From: Pantoea sp. WMus005
Lineage (GTDB): Bacteria > Pseudomonadota > Gammaproteobacteria > Enterobacterales > Enterobacteriaceae
DNA length: 64,000 bases
Direction of reading: 5' to 3'
Assembly (NCBI RefSeq): GCF_013415305.1
Contig: NZ_JACBXU010000007.1
Location: 1-64,000, forward strand
Program-made: the position numbers and the translations under genes
Shown: one piece after another, positions 37,487-46,064 of the stretch
Layout of the letters: the number at the start of each line of letters is the position of its first letter
Numbering within the stretch: position 1 is the first letter of the stretch
Notes under the pieces: generated by a model
What the model saw: only the letters and a program-made list of their open reading frames with translations
Databases searched by the model: none
What the model was told of the DNA's origin: nothing

Positions 37487-38143
37487 GTGTATAAATTCGG
37501 GAAAGAAAACAAGCTTAGACTTGGTGTGTCTGATGAAAGTCCATTTATTCTTCACTCCATTCAAAACATACTCATAAACGAGTTTTTAGAACTTGATATT
37601 TTTGCTTATCCGGTTGAATGCGATAATTTACTTCCTATCCTCAAAGAGGATGCCCCAGACATATTAATAACGGACTTTTGCTTTAATCTGGAGGGTAATG
37701 ATGTCAATGGAGTACGGAAAATAGAGCAGATACATAAACAAAATCAGAACTTAAAAATTATTATTTTCACTGCACAAAACAGCCAGGCTATTTTGAAAGG
37801 GTTATTACGAATCCCGGTTAATGCCATTGTGCACAAACGAGATGACATTCGTGATTTAGTCAAGGCATTCAATTGGGTTTGCTCATCTAATTCAGGAATA
37901 TACTACTCAGAGCAGATGAAAAAAATTGTGTTTTCTGCACCCGCAGATCCGGCACTTTTATCGCCATCAGAAGTAGAGGTCATTCGCTTATTCGCCATTG
38001 GATATAGCCTGATGGACATAGCAAAAGCGCGTAAACGCAGCATAAGCACTGTTGCAACACAGAAATATAACGCCATGCGTAAGCTTCAACTGCAATCAAA
38101 TACAGATTTGATTAAGTATGTTTTTGCACAGAAACTCATTTAA
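37487..38143 (+). CDS. LuxR-type response regulator (FimZ/RcsB-like)
   Basis: A 218-residue protein with a receiver domain (LRLGVSDESPFILHSIQN; phospho-Asp in DILITDFCFNLEG) and a LuxR HTH (LSPSEVEVIRLFAIGYSLMD then RKRSISTVATQKYNAMRK). It probably regulates the fimbrial or export genes. Start: the GTG at 37487 has AAAAGGA six bases ahead; the TTG at 37481 directly touches that site and is less likely. It lies between the fimbrial terminator and the exporter operon. Confidence 0.85.
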   Translation: MYKFGKENKLRLGVSDESPFILHSIQNILINEFLELDIFAYPVECDNLLPILKEDAPDILITDFCFNLEGNDVNGVRKIEQIHKQNQNLKIIIFTAQNSQAILKGLLRIPVNAIVHKRDDIRDLVKAFNWVCSSNSGIYYSEQMKKIVFSAPADPALLSPSEVEVIRLFAIGYSLMDIAKARKRSISTVATQKYNAMRKLQLQSNTDLIKYVFAQKLI

Positions 38144-38180
38144 CCCCCTTGCACAAAGATTTTTATATATAGCGAAAATC

Positions 38181-39503
38181 ATGAAATCCCATAATCTGAA
38201 CATTGCATTGCTGGCACTAACCTGTGCTCCATTTTGCACATTGGCAACCAGCCTCGAGCAAGCTGCTCAGGCTGCATTGACCTATGACTCTGCATTACAA
38301 TCCAGCCAAATGACCAGTGCTGCAGATAAACAAAAATACTGGCAGGGTATGGCTGGAATGCTGCCAACATTAACACTGGAAGGAAACTGGGATCGTCAGG
38401 AACAGCCTGATAAAAAATATCAGAGTGGGGTAACTAACCATAGTTACGATCTTAGCGTCCGACAGCCGCTGTTTGATATGAGTAAATATGCCGGATGGCG
38501 TAAAGGTGTTGCTATTGCCAACACGGCTGAGGCACAGGCAAAACAGGCTGAAGAGAAGTTACTTAATTCCATCAGCAATGCTTATTTTACGGTGCTATAT
38601 CAGCAGGAAGTTTTGCAGGCAGCAAAAGCCGCCAGCCATAATTTTAACCAACAACAGCAAAAACTTCAGACCGGTCTAATCAATGGGCAGAATACCCGTA
38701 CGGAACTGGATGAGGCAAAGGCTAACTTCGCGCTTGCACAAGCTAAGGAAATAGAGGCCGGTAATCAACTGTTGCTGGCAGGAGAGGCATTTCGGCGTTT
38801 ATCCGGTATCAGCCCGGACAGTATAGAGCCAGTTAATTTCCAGTGTCTTAAAGCATCGCCCTATTCTTCTCTGACTGAGGCAATCAATGCCAGCCAGCAA
38901 CGTAACAGCGATATTAAGATTGCCTTGTTTCAGACTGATCAGGCAGACGCAGATGTGCTGGCAGCTGATGGCGCGCACATGCCAGTGGTTTCACTCTATG
39001 CGCGATATGGCAAGAACTGGAGCCGTAACGACGACGACGACAATATCCTGTATGACGCGATTTTTGGGACGAACTCAAAGAGTAATAACCTGCAGTACGG
39101 CGTAAACGTATCTGTTCCGTTGTTTGCTGGCGGCAGTCAGGTTTCACAATCTTTTGAAGCGGCCTATCGTCGTCAGGCGGCAAAATATTCCACGATGGAA
39201 GCGCAACGCAAAGCAGCAACCGATACCCGCTCTGCATGGCTGAGCCTGACCAATGGCAAAGCCTTAATCAGTGCTCAGAAGAATGCGGTCGACTCAGCAC
39301 GTGAAAAAGTTGTGTCGGTCCGGTATGGACGGGAAATGGGCTTCCGCACGGTTAACGACGAACTGGATGCCCAGCAAAAATATTACGCCGCACTCAAAGA
39401 CCAGGCTGAAGCCCGTTTAAGTTATCTCAACGCCCTGATCAATCTGGCACAAAGCACCGGATCGTTATCACCCGACATGCTGAAATTCTTTCAGTGCCGT
39501 TAA
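38181..39503 (+). CDS. TolC-like outer-membrane component of type I exporter
   Basis: A 440-residue exported protein (signal peptide ending TLAT). It has the two-fold OEP repeat of long helices with beta strands (TYDSALQSSQMTSAADKQKY; later SVPLFAGGSQVSQSFEAAYR, the typical PLFxGG motif). It forms the channel across the outer membrane for the adaptor and ABC transporter encoded next. The ATG at 38181 starts the signal peptide; the frame extends upstream to overlap the regulator. Confidence 0.9.
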   Translation: MKSHNLNIALLALTCAPFCTLATSLEQAAQAALTYDSALQSSQMTSAADKQKYWQGMAGMLPTLTLEGNWDRQEQPDKKYQSGVTNHSYDLSVRQPLFDMSKYAGWRKGVAIANTAEAQAKQAEEKLLNSISNAYFTVLYQQEVLQAAKAASHNFNQQQQKLQTGLINGQNTRTELDEAKANFALAQAKEIEAGNQLLLAGEAFRRLSGISPDSIEPVNFQCLKASPYSSLTEAINASQQRNSDIKIALFQTDQADADVLAADGAHMPVVSLYARYGKNWSRNDDDDNILYDAIFGTNSKSNNLQYGVNVSVPLFAGGSQVSQSFEAAYRRQAAKYSTMEAQRKAATDTRSAWLSLTNGKALISAQKNAVDSAREKVVSVRYGREMGFRTVNDELDAQQKYYAALKDQAEARLSYLNALINLAQSTGSLSPDMLKFFQCR

Positions 39504-39528
39504 TCCTTTAATCATGATGAATCAATAA

Positions 39529-40788
39529 ATGGAACAGTCACTCTTCCGCCAGGAGGCACTTGATGCCGCTAACCGGGGTAACCTGGGCATCGTGGCACTT
39601 TATTGTCCACCCTATCGCTGGCTTGTTATTTCCGTGGTGATTTTTATTACTGCTGTTACTGCCCTCTTTTTCATATTTGGCAGCTACACCAAATATGAAT
39701 CCTCTACCGGTGAACTGCTGCCTGAAAATGGCATGTTAATCGTTCCGCCTCCTGTTAGCGCAACAGTGGTGGATATTCCGGTTAAAGAGGGACAGCGGGT
39801 CAAAAAAGATGATGTGCTTATGGTGTTGTCGTCAGAAGTCTCCACGCAGATAGGACAGACTCGTCAGGTTATCGCCGAAAATCTGGTGGGTCAGCGGGAA
39901 CGACTTCAGCAGGATCTTCAGACACTAGCCAAATTGCATGACGTCGAAATGAAAGGGTTATCCGACACCATCGCCAGTCTGAAACTTCAGCGGGAACAGC
40001 TGAAACTACAGCTAACACACCGTCGCAAACAGGTGGCGTTAGCAAAACTGCAACTGGATAAACTCAACGCAATGCACCTGGAGGGGTATGCCTCAAACCG
40101 TCAACTGGAAGAGCAGGAATCAAATCTTCTCGACAGCCAGGCGCGTTACCAGGAGTACCAGCGTCAGCTGCTGGATACGTCGCAAAAAATTGTTCAGGCT
40201 GAGCAGCAACTGCATGAAAAGCCGCTGGATGATGAGAAAAAACGTAACGATATCGAACGTCAACTGGCAGATAACCGTCAATCACTGGCAGAAAATGAAG
40301 CGCGCCGATCCATTGAGCTTCGTGCGCCGAAAAGTGGTTATGTCGGCTTGATCATGGTTAAAAATGGTCAGATGCTGAACGCTGGCCAGTCGGCCGTCGC
40401 GATTCTGCCCAATAACACCAATCTTGTTGCCCGCATCATGGTCAACACGCAATCCATTGGCTTTATCCAGCCAGGTCAGCGTGTCGTGCTGCGTTATAAG
40501 GCCTTCCCCTACCAAAAATTTGGTCAGCAATATGGCAGGGTGCTCGAGGTCTCGCGAACGGCCCTCTCTCCTCAGGAAGTCACCACCTTAACCGGTAAAA
40601 ACAATATTCAGGAACAGCAGTACCGGGTACTGGTCTCTCTGGATAAACAAACTATTTCTGCTTATTCGCAGAATGAAAAACTTAAGCCAGGTATGGCGCT
40701 GGATGCCGACTTTATTGTCGACAAACGTCGTCTCTATGAATGGGTACTGGAGCCGATTTTCGCGCTGGGACACAAAATTTCTCTCTGA
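39529..40788 (+). CDS. HlyD-family adaptor of type I exporter (CvaA-like)
   Basis: A 419-residue protein with one N-terminal membrane helix (about residues 30-52), a lipoyl-like domain (PVKEGQRVKKDDVLMVL), a long coiled coil (about 105-265) and a beta-barrel with ELRAPKSGYVGLIMVKNGQM. It bridges the inner-membrane transporter and the outer-membrane channel. This type, with CvaA/MchE as relatives, serves double-glycine microcins. It lies between the TolC-like gene and the C39 transporter. Confidence 0.92.
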   Translation: MEQSLFRQEALDAANRGNLGIVALYCPPYRWLVISVVIFITAVTALFFIFGSYTKYESSTGELLPENGMLIVPPPVSATVVDIPVKEGQRVKKDDVLMVLSSEVSTQIGQTRQVIAENLVGQRERLQQDLQTLAKLHDVEMKGLSDTIASLKLQREQLKLQLTHRRKQVALAKLQLDKLNAMHLEGYASNRQLEEQESNLLDSQARYQEYQRQLLDTSQKIVQAEQQLHEKPLDDEKKRNDIERQLADNRQSLAENEARRSIELRAPKSGYVGLIMVKNGQMLNAGQSAVAILPNNTNLVARIMVNTQSIGFIQPGQRVVLRYKAFPYQKFGQQYGRVLEVSRTALSPQEVTTLTGKNNIQEQQYRVLVSLDKQTISAYSQNEKLKPGMALDADFIVDKRRLYEWVLEPIFALGHKISL

Positions 40789-40805
40789 TTTAGAAGGTCT
40801 GTTCT

Positions 40806-42968
40806 GTGTTGTTATTAGAGAAACTCAATTTTAAATGGTTTAACCGCTTACCGATGATTCGTCAGTCACAGGCAACGGAATGCGGGCTGGCTTGTCTTGG
40901 CATGGTGGCTAATTATCATGGTCATCAGATCGACATGATCACGTTACGTCGCCAGTTCGCCACATCACTCAAAGGCGCCACACTGGCTGATGTCATCGCT
41001 ATGGCACAACAACTCAACATGACTTCCCGCGCACTGCGAGTGGAAATGGAAGAGCTGTCTAAACTGCGCATGCCCTGCATTCTGCACTGGGAACTGAACC
41101 ACTTTGTGGTATTGAAGAAAGTACGTGGCAATAAAATTACTCTTCACGATCCTGCGCGCGGGATCAGAGAACTGACATTTAAAGAAGCATCGACTGCCTT
41201 CACCGGCGTCGCGCTGGAGTTGGTTCCCTCTTCCACCTTTGAAGTAAAAGAAGAGAAAGAAAGCATCTCCATGATGAAGCTGGTGGGCAGCGTGACTGGC
41301 GTAAAGTCTGCCTTTGCTCAGGTGCTTATCCTCTCAATCGCACTGGAGCTTTTCGGCGTCCTCGGCCCCTTCTTTATGCAGTGGGTTATGGATATGGTGC
41401 TCGTTTCGGCTGACTACTCTTTGCTGTCGTTGCTCGGTGTGGGCTTTATCATGATCGCCCTGTTTCAGACTATCGTCACAGCCCTGCGCTCGTGGGTCAT
41501 GAGCTGGTTCTCGAGCCAGCTGAGTGTGCAGTGGACCGTAAACGTCTGCCATCATATGTTAAAGCTGCCGCTGGAATGGTTCGAGTCACGCCACGTCGGA
41601 GACATTCTCTCTCGTTACGGTTCGCTTAATACGATTCAAAGTACGCTGACATCCCGTTTTATCAGCACCGTACTGGACGGTGTCATGTCAATCGTCACGG
41701 TCGTCATGCTTTTCATTTATAACGCGCAACTGGCGTGGCTGGTCATTGGACTTTTTCTCGCCTATGCACTGCTGCGCTTCATGGCCTACGATCCGGTTCG
41801 CCGCGCTAATGAGGAACAAATCATCAGCTCGGCCCGAACCCAATCTTCTCTGCTTGAAACGCTGCGCGGGATCCAGGCGGTCAAAACAAATAATAAACAG
41901 GTGCCCCGACTCTCGGCTTACATGAACTTTCTGGTGGATACCACCAATAAAGGCATCGTGTTACAGAAGCTCAATATCCTGTTTGGTTCGGCTCAGGGAT
42001 TGCTGACCTCAGTGGGTCGGGTGGTGCTGGTCTGGCTTGCTGCGCTGCAGGTCCTGGATGGCAATTTCTCTGCCGGTATGCTGACCGCCTTTATCAGCTT
42101 TTCCGATCAATTCATGAGTCGTGGTTCGGGTCTGATCAATGCCATCATCGATTTCCGTATGCTGAGAATGCATGGTGAACGCCTGGCCGATATTGTTCTT
42201 TCTGAAACCGAAGCCAGTTCTGAGGGCAATCCTGGTCTGACAGGTAAGGAAACCGACAATGAGCCAGACGTACCGCAGGATATCAAGCTTATCAATATCC
42301 GTTTTCGCTATGCGCCGACTGAACCCTGGGTTGTCGATGGTGCCAATCTGGAGATTAAAGCAGGTGAGAGTCTTGCCATCGTGGGGCCATCCGGCCAGGG
42401 CAAAACGACGATGGCCAAAATTATTCTTGGCCTGCTGCACCCGGAAGAAGGCACGATCACCGTGGGTGGCATGGACATCACTCAGACGGGACTTGAACAT
42501 CATCGTAATCGCATCGGCTGCGTAATGCAGGATGACATTCTCTTTTCAGGCTCAATCAGCGAGAACATTAGCTTCTTTGACAACGAGCCCGACCACGCAA
42601 AGATTACCCGCGTGGCCCGTGTGGCTCAGATTCATGGCGATATCATGAAAATGCCGATGAATTATCAAAGCCTGGTAGGCGATATGGGCTCGTTTTTATC
42701 GGGGGGCCAGTTGCAACGTATCCTGCTGGCGCGCGCGCTCTATCGCGATCCACAAATCCTGGTGCTGGATGAGGCCACCAGTCATCTGGATATCTATAAC
42801 GAAGCGCAGATCAACAACGCAATTAAGCAGATGAAGATTACCCGAATCATCATTGCACACCGCCCGGAAACTATACGAAGTGCCGATAAAATCGTCCTGT
42901 TAAATAACGGTAAGCTCAGCGAAGTCACCGCAGAGCAGTTATTTGGGCAGGCAGAAAGCCATAATTAA
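40806..42968 (+). CDS. C39-peptidase ABC exporter for double-glycine peptides (CvaB-like)
   Basis: A 720-residue ABC transporter with an N-terminal C39 cysteine-peptidase domain. Catalytic Cys26 is in QATECGLACLGM, His99 in LNHFVVL and Asp115 in LHDPARG. A membrane domain of six helices (about 165-440) is followed by an ATPase domain: Walker A GPSGQGKTT at about 525-533, signature LSGGQLQR, Walker B ILVLDEATSHLD. It cleaves after the double glycine and secretes the peptide in one step. The two peptides at 31758 and 32085 are its likely substrates. Start is GTG. Confidence 0.95.
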   Translation: MLLLEKLNFKWFNRLPMIRQSQATECGLACLGMVANYHGHQIDMITLRRQFATSLKGATLADVIAMAQQLNMTSRALRVEMEELSKLRMPCILHWELNHFVVLKKVRGNKITLHDPARGIRELTFKEASTAFTGVALELVPSSTFEVKEEKESISMMKLVGSVTGVKSAFAQVLILSIALELFGVLGPFFMQWVMDMVLVSADYSLLSLLGVGFIMIALFQTIVTALRSWVMSWFSSQLSVQWTVNVCHHMLKLPLEWFESRHVGDILSRYGSLNTIQSTLTSRFISTVLDGVMSIVTVVMLFIYNAQLAWLVIGLFLAYALLRFMAYDPVRRANEEQIISSARTQSSLLETLRGIQAVKTNNKQVPRLSAYMNFLVDTTNKGIVLQKLNILFGSAQGLLTSVGRVVLVWLAALQVLDGNFSAGMLTAFISFSDQFMSRGSGLINAIIDFRMLRMHGERLADIVLSETEASSEGNPGLTGKETDNEPDVPQDIKLINIRFRYAPTEPWVVDGANLEIKAGESLAIVGPSGQGKTTMAKIILGLLHPEEGTITVGGMDITQTGLEHHRNRIGCVMQDDILFSGSISENISFFDNEPDHAKITRVARVAQIHGDIMKMPMNYQSLVGDMGSFLSGGQLQRILLARALYRDPQILVLDEATSHLDIYNEAQINNAIKQMKITRIIIAHRPETIRSADKIVLLNNGKLSEVTAEQLFGQAESHN

Positions 42969-42981
42969 ACGGAGATGACCC

Positions 42982-43413
42982 ATGGATAAGACTATTTGCC
43001 GCTTCACTGAAGGCACAATCACCCTGCCGGAAGGCTATTGCGAGCGAACACTGAACACCCTGGCTGATACACGATCTGCTCTGCCACCCATCACTATTTC
43101 CCGTGATAAGTTAGGCAACCATAACAATCCGGAAGAGTATATTCTTAGCCAGCTCGCTATCCTGCAAAAACAGATGAAAGACTGGCAACAGGAAGCTCAT
43201 CAGCCCGTGGCTTTAGGGAATAACCTGACGACGGGTATTATGATCACTTATGACTTTCTGCGGCCAGATAATCTTCGTCTTTATCAAAAACAAGCCGTAT
43301 TCACGCTTAACATGGAAGATATATTGATTTTCTCTCTGTCAAAAGCGAGCATCATAACAGATACAGACATTCAGCTTTTCTCTGATACTCTGAAAAGCTT
43401 CCGTACCTGGTAA
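42982..43413 (+). CDS. DUF1795/DcrB-related protein
   Basis: A 143-residue protein matching the DUF1795 pattern: FTEGTITLPEGYCERTLNTL near the start, LPPITISRDKLG, then YILSQLAILQKQMKDW, and a closing strand helix TLKSFRTW. DUF1795 proteins include Eag chaperones that accompany secreted effectors and PAAR/Rhs proteins. Here it is 13 bases after the C39 exporter, so it may help load cargo or protect the producer, both conjectural. No Rhs or VgrG gene is nearby. It is followed by a strong terminator. Confidence 0.7.
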   Translation: MDKTICRFTEGTITLPEGYCERTLNTLADTRSALPPITISRDKLGNHNNPEEYILSQLAILQKQMKDWQQEAHQPVALGNNLTTGIMITYDFLRPDNLRLYQKQAVFTLNMEDILIFSLSKASIITDTDIQLFSDTLKSFRTW

Positions 43414-43432
43414 CCGGCAATCACAGATAAAA

Positions 43433-43464
43433 CAGACCGGAAGAGTACGTGCTCTTCCGGTCTG
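43433..43464. terminator. Bidirectional terminator after the exporter operon
   Basis: CAGACCGGAAGAG / CTCTTCCGGTCTG is a perfect 13-bp stem with a 6-base loop (TACGTG), flanked by AAAA on the left and GTTTA on the right. It lies between the convergent exporter operon and the FidL-like gene and can act on both. Confidence 0.75.
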
Positions 43465-43488
43465 CGTTTAAGCTATCAGTTACTGCGT

Positions 43489-43986
43489 TTAGTAACGCTG
43501 ACAGGTGAAAAGATAGGAGAGTGGCCCGCCAACCAGATACGCTTTTTTATCGACCTGAGTAATATCCAGCTGAAGATAACCAGGATCAAGAGTGATCTCA
43601 GCCAGCAGCAGATTAAATACGGCATCCTGCGTCGTATCGTTAGCCGAAGTAATAATCGTTCTTATTTTGTAGCGGTAAGTGTCACTATCAATTTTATTAC
43701 CGGCACTAAGCGCAATACGTCGATTAACCGTTGTGACCTGATCACCAAAAGTCACCTGTCCATTCAGTAACAGATACCCCGAATCAGAATTAATAAAACG
43801 CAGATCCTGGGAAACAGCAAACTCAATCTTTTTATTGTCATTGCGACTAAGATCGTAGCGGTTGAACGCTGAGCAACGGAAAGGCAGATCATTTTCACTG
43901 GGTTTAAAATAGTTAATTCCTGCAAAGGTCACCAGCAAGAGCATAGCCAGCGTTATCGTCAGCGTGAAAGTGGCTTTCCGTTTCAA
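43489..43986 (-). CDS. FidL-like membrane protein
   Basis: A 165-residue protein with an N-terminal membrane anchor (residues 7-27) and a periplasmic domain with two Cys. It overlaps the MarT-like gene by 4 bases. FidL and MarT form the same kind of pair in Salmonella SPI-3. FidL-like proteins are thought to modulate the membrane regulator next to them. Confidence 0.7.
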   Translation of the reverse strand: MKRKATFTLTITLAMLLLVTFAGINYFKPSENDLPFRCSAFNRYDLSRNDNKKIEFAVSQDLRFINSDSGYLLLNGQVTFGDQVTTVNRRIALSAGNKIDSDTYRYKIRTIITSANDTTQDAVFNLLLAEITLDPGYLQLDITQVDKKAYLVGGPLSYLFTCQRY

Positions 43987-44816
43987 AACATTCTCCAGTC
44001 AAGATAGTAGAAGTTGTCGCAGGAAACGATATGACCACTGCTGTTCAGGTTACATACAGAAAGAATGGTCCTGCCATAATCTTTTGTTGTGAATGCCGTG
44101 TTTTTATCGAAAAAGATGCGTCGTCCCGGTAAACAGGATTGATTATTCTCTTTTAGCATTTCAAGAATTTGCTTCTCCAGTGACTTTCGTTCAAACACAT
44201 CTAATCCCGGAATAATAACCGCTTCACAGCCGCCTTCCAGTTTAATGTTGTTCATAGAGGCGCTCTTTTCAGCAGGCTGACGTGCAGTGAAATACCAGAA
44301 AGCACTTCCCAGCAACACCAGCATGATCAGGGCGAACAGGGCCTGTCTGAGGATTAGAGCAGATTTTTCAACAACAGGCTCTGCGATAACGGGAGCCGGT
44401 TGCACGATCTGCCCCTCCGCGACAGACACGACCTGCTCTGCGGGCATGTCATCAACCTGAACCGGCGTCGCAACAAAAGCCGGAGACGATTCGCGTTCTA
44501 TTTTGATGTCAGTATTGAGTCGAATGCCGATTTTCGGAATGGTGATGATCAGGTTTTCACAGCCATAAGCTGCAAGTGCTCTGCGCAGAATACTCAGATA
44601 CTGATTCAGATTGCTGTTTGATCCGCGCAGACCATATTTATCCCAGACTTCGGTCAACAGAGTATCGCGCGACAGTATTTCACCGTCAGAATTAAGTAAC
44701 TGCTCAAATAGCCGACCCGATGAAATACTCAGACTCAGCGTTTCCTGAGTAGGAAGATGGCTCAGCGTACAGTCATCTGAATTGTAGGTAATCTGTTCAT
44801 CGATAATATAAATCAT
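43983..44816 (-). CDS. Membrane-bound CadC/ToxR-type regulator (MarT-like)
   Basis: A 277-residue protein. The N-terminal OmpR-type winged helix (about 1-105, GRLFEQLLNSDGEILSRDTL and SNLNQYLSILRRALAAYG) is cytoplasmic. A linker and one membrane helix (about 157-178) lead to a periplasmic sensing domain with Cys residues. It probably controls adhesin genes such as the fimbriae or the autotransporter, as MarT does in Salmonella. It is co-transcribed with the FidL-like gene. Confidence 0.8.
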   Translation of the reverse strand: MIYIIDEQITYNSDDCTLSHLPTQETLSLSISSGRLFEQLLNSDGEILSRDTLLTEVWDKYGLRGSNSNLNQYLSILRRALAAYGCENLIITIPKIGIRLNTDIKIERESSPAFVATPVQVDDMPAEQVVSVAEGQIVQPAPVIAEPVVEKSALILRQALFALIMLVLLGSAFWYFTARQPAEKSASMNNIKLEGGCEAVIIPGLDVFERKSLEKQILEMLKENNQSCLPGRRIFFDKNTAFTTKDYGRTILSVCNLNSSGHIVSCDNFYYLDWRMF

Positions 44817-45212
44817 TAAGAAATCACTGAATTTACGCTGATTCGCGACAGTATAATTCAGCTTATTTAAAGAAGCACTAAAGAGACCTGAATCAGTTAA
44901 CTCACCGTGGTGAATTTACATTGGCACTAAAATGTGGCTTTCAGGCAGGCACTGGGTTGATGTCTCTGGCTTTACGCCCTGGAACGACTCGTCTGCGCCC
45001 TGTCATCTGCGAAAGTGGCTGCATTATCAGCGCTTTTAGCAATCACATTTCAGCCGCGACGCCAGCGGCATGCTGAATGTGCAGGTTAACGACCATCAGC
45101 ACTCTTCATCCGCCGCAAATCATGGATTTTGCCAGCAACAGGGCATAAAATGTGACTACTTATAACAGTAGTCACTTAATTGTTCACCCACTCCGATTAT
45201 CAGGCGATAACA
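44817..45212. other. Intergenic region with TetR operator
   Basis: About 400 bases with no gene. The right end holds one of two matching TetR operators, listed separately. The left part must contain the MarT-like promoter. Confidence 0.5.
45152..45175. promoter_or_regulatory. TetR operator, copy 1
   Basis: GTGACTA-N10-TAGTCAC, a 24-bp element with perfect 7-bp arms, 38 bases before the TetR ATG. The same element with the same spacing occurs at 45842, before the FabF-like gene. The repetition strongly suggests a single regulator, most simply the TetR protein between them. Confidence 0.7.
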
Positions 45213-45827
45213 ATGACCCAATCCGTAACGGAAAATGGCACACGCGGCCCGGCCGGGCACAACATTCGTGACCAGATTGTTGATGCAGCCATGCAGCACT
45301 TCGCGCACTACGGCTATGAAAAAACCACCGTCTCTGACCTTGCCCGCGCAATCGGCTTTTCAAAAGCCTATATTTATAAATTTTTTGAATCCAAACAGGC
45401 GATAGGGGAGGTGATCTGTTCTACCCGGCTGGCGATGATGATGCAGCGCGTGGACGTCGCAATCTGCGATGCACCTGGCGCATCGGAACAGCTGCGGCGG
45501 CTGTTTCGGACGCTTACCGTCACCGGCACTGAACTCTTTTTTCACGAACGCAAACTTTATGACATTGCCGCCGTGGCGTCGCGCGATCGCTGGCCCTCAG
45601 CCAGGGCACATGAAGAGCGACTGCTTAGCCTGATTCAGCAGATTCTGCGTCGCGGGCGTGAAGCGGGTGAATTTGAACGTAAAACCCCCGCTGACGAAGC
45701 GGCAGAGGCCATCTATCGGGTGATCAAACCCTACGCCAATCCGTTATTGCTGCAGTACAGCCTCGATGACGCGGAAGAAGCCTCTGCACAACTGGCCGCC
45801 CTGGTATTACGTAGCCTTGCACCCTGA
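45213..45827 (+). CDS. TetR-family transcriptional regulator
   Basis: A 204-residue regulator. The N-terminal HTH reads IVDAAMQHFAHYGYEKTTVS then DLARAIGFSKAYIYKFFESK, typical of TetR. The C-terminal domain is ligand-binding and helical. Operators flank it (45152 and 45842), suggesting autoregulation and control of the FabF-like gene. The ATG at 45213 fits the start of the domain; the frame is open from 45180. Confidence 0.85.
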   Translation: MTQSVTENGTRGPAGHNIRDQIVDAAMQHFAHYGYEKTTVSDLARAIGFSKAYIYKFFESKQAIGEVICSTRLAMMMQRVDVAICDAPGASEQLRRLFRTLTVTGTELFFHERKLYDIAAVASRDRWPSARAHEERLLSLIQQILRRGREAGEFERKTPADEAAEAIYRVIKPYANPLLLQYSLDDAEEASAQLAALVLRSLAP

Positions 45828-45841
45828 GCGATGCGCACGCC

Positions 45842-45865
45842 GTGACTATTGACTTAATTAGTCAC
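45842..45865. promoter_or_regulatory. TetR operator, copy 2, with promoter
   Basis: GTGACTA-N10-TAGTCAC again, 14 bases after the TetR stop. The spacer contains TTGACT, a good -35, and an AT-rich -10-like region (TAACTATAG) lies 16-17 bases later. A bound repressor would cover the promoter of the FabF-like gene. Confidence 0.7.
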
Positions 45866-46064
45866 AAGATTAACTATAGCAACTTGTTTTTTCATCACGC
45901 TGGATTCTGATGCTGCTGCACTTATCTCATTCTGCGATGTTTCATCTCTGCGCTCGCACAGCGCACTACCCTGTGCAGGGCCTCGCTATTTGCGCTTCAG
46001 GCGCGTTTCAACTATCCGCGTCAGCATGTCAATCGCTGACCGGACAGCTTACGGGAGCAACTAC

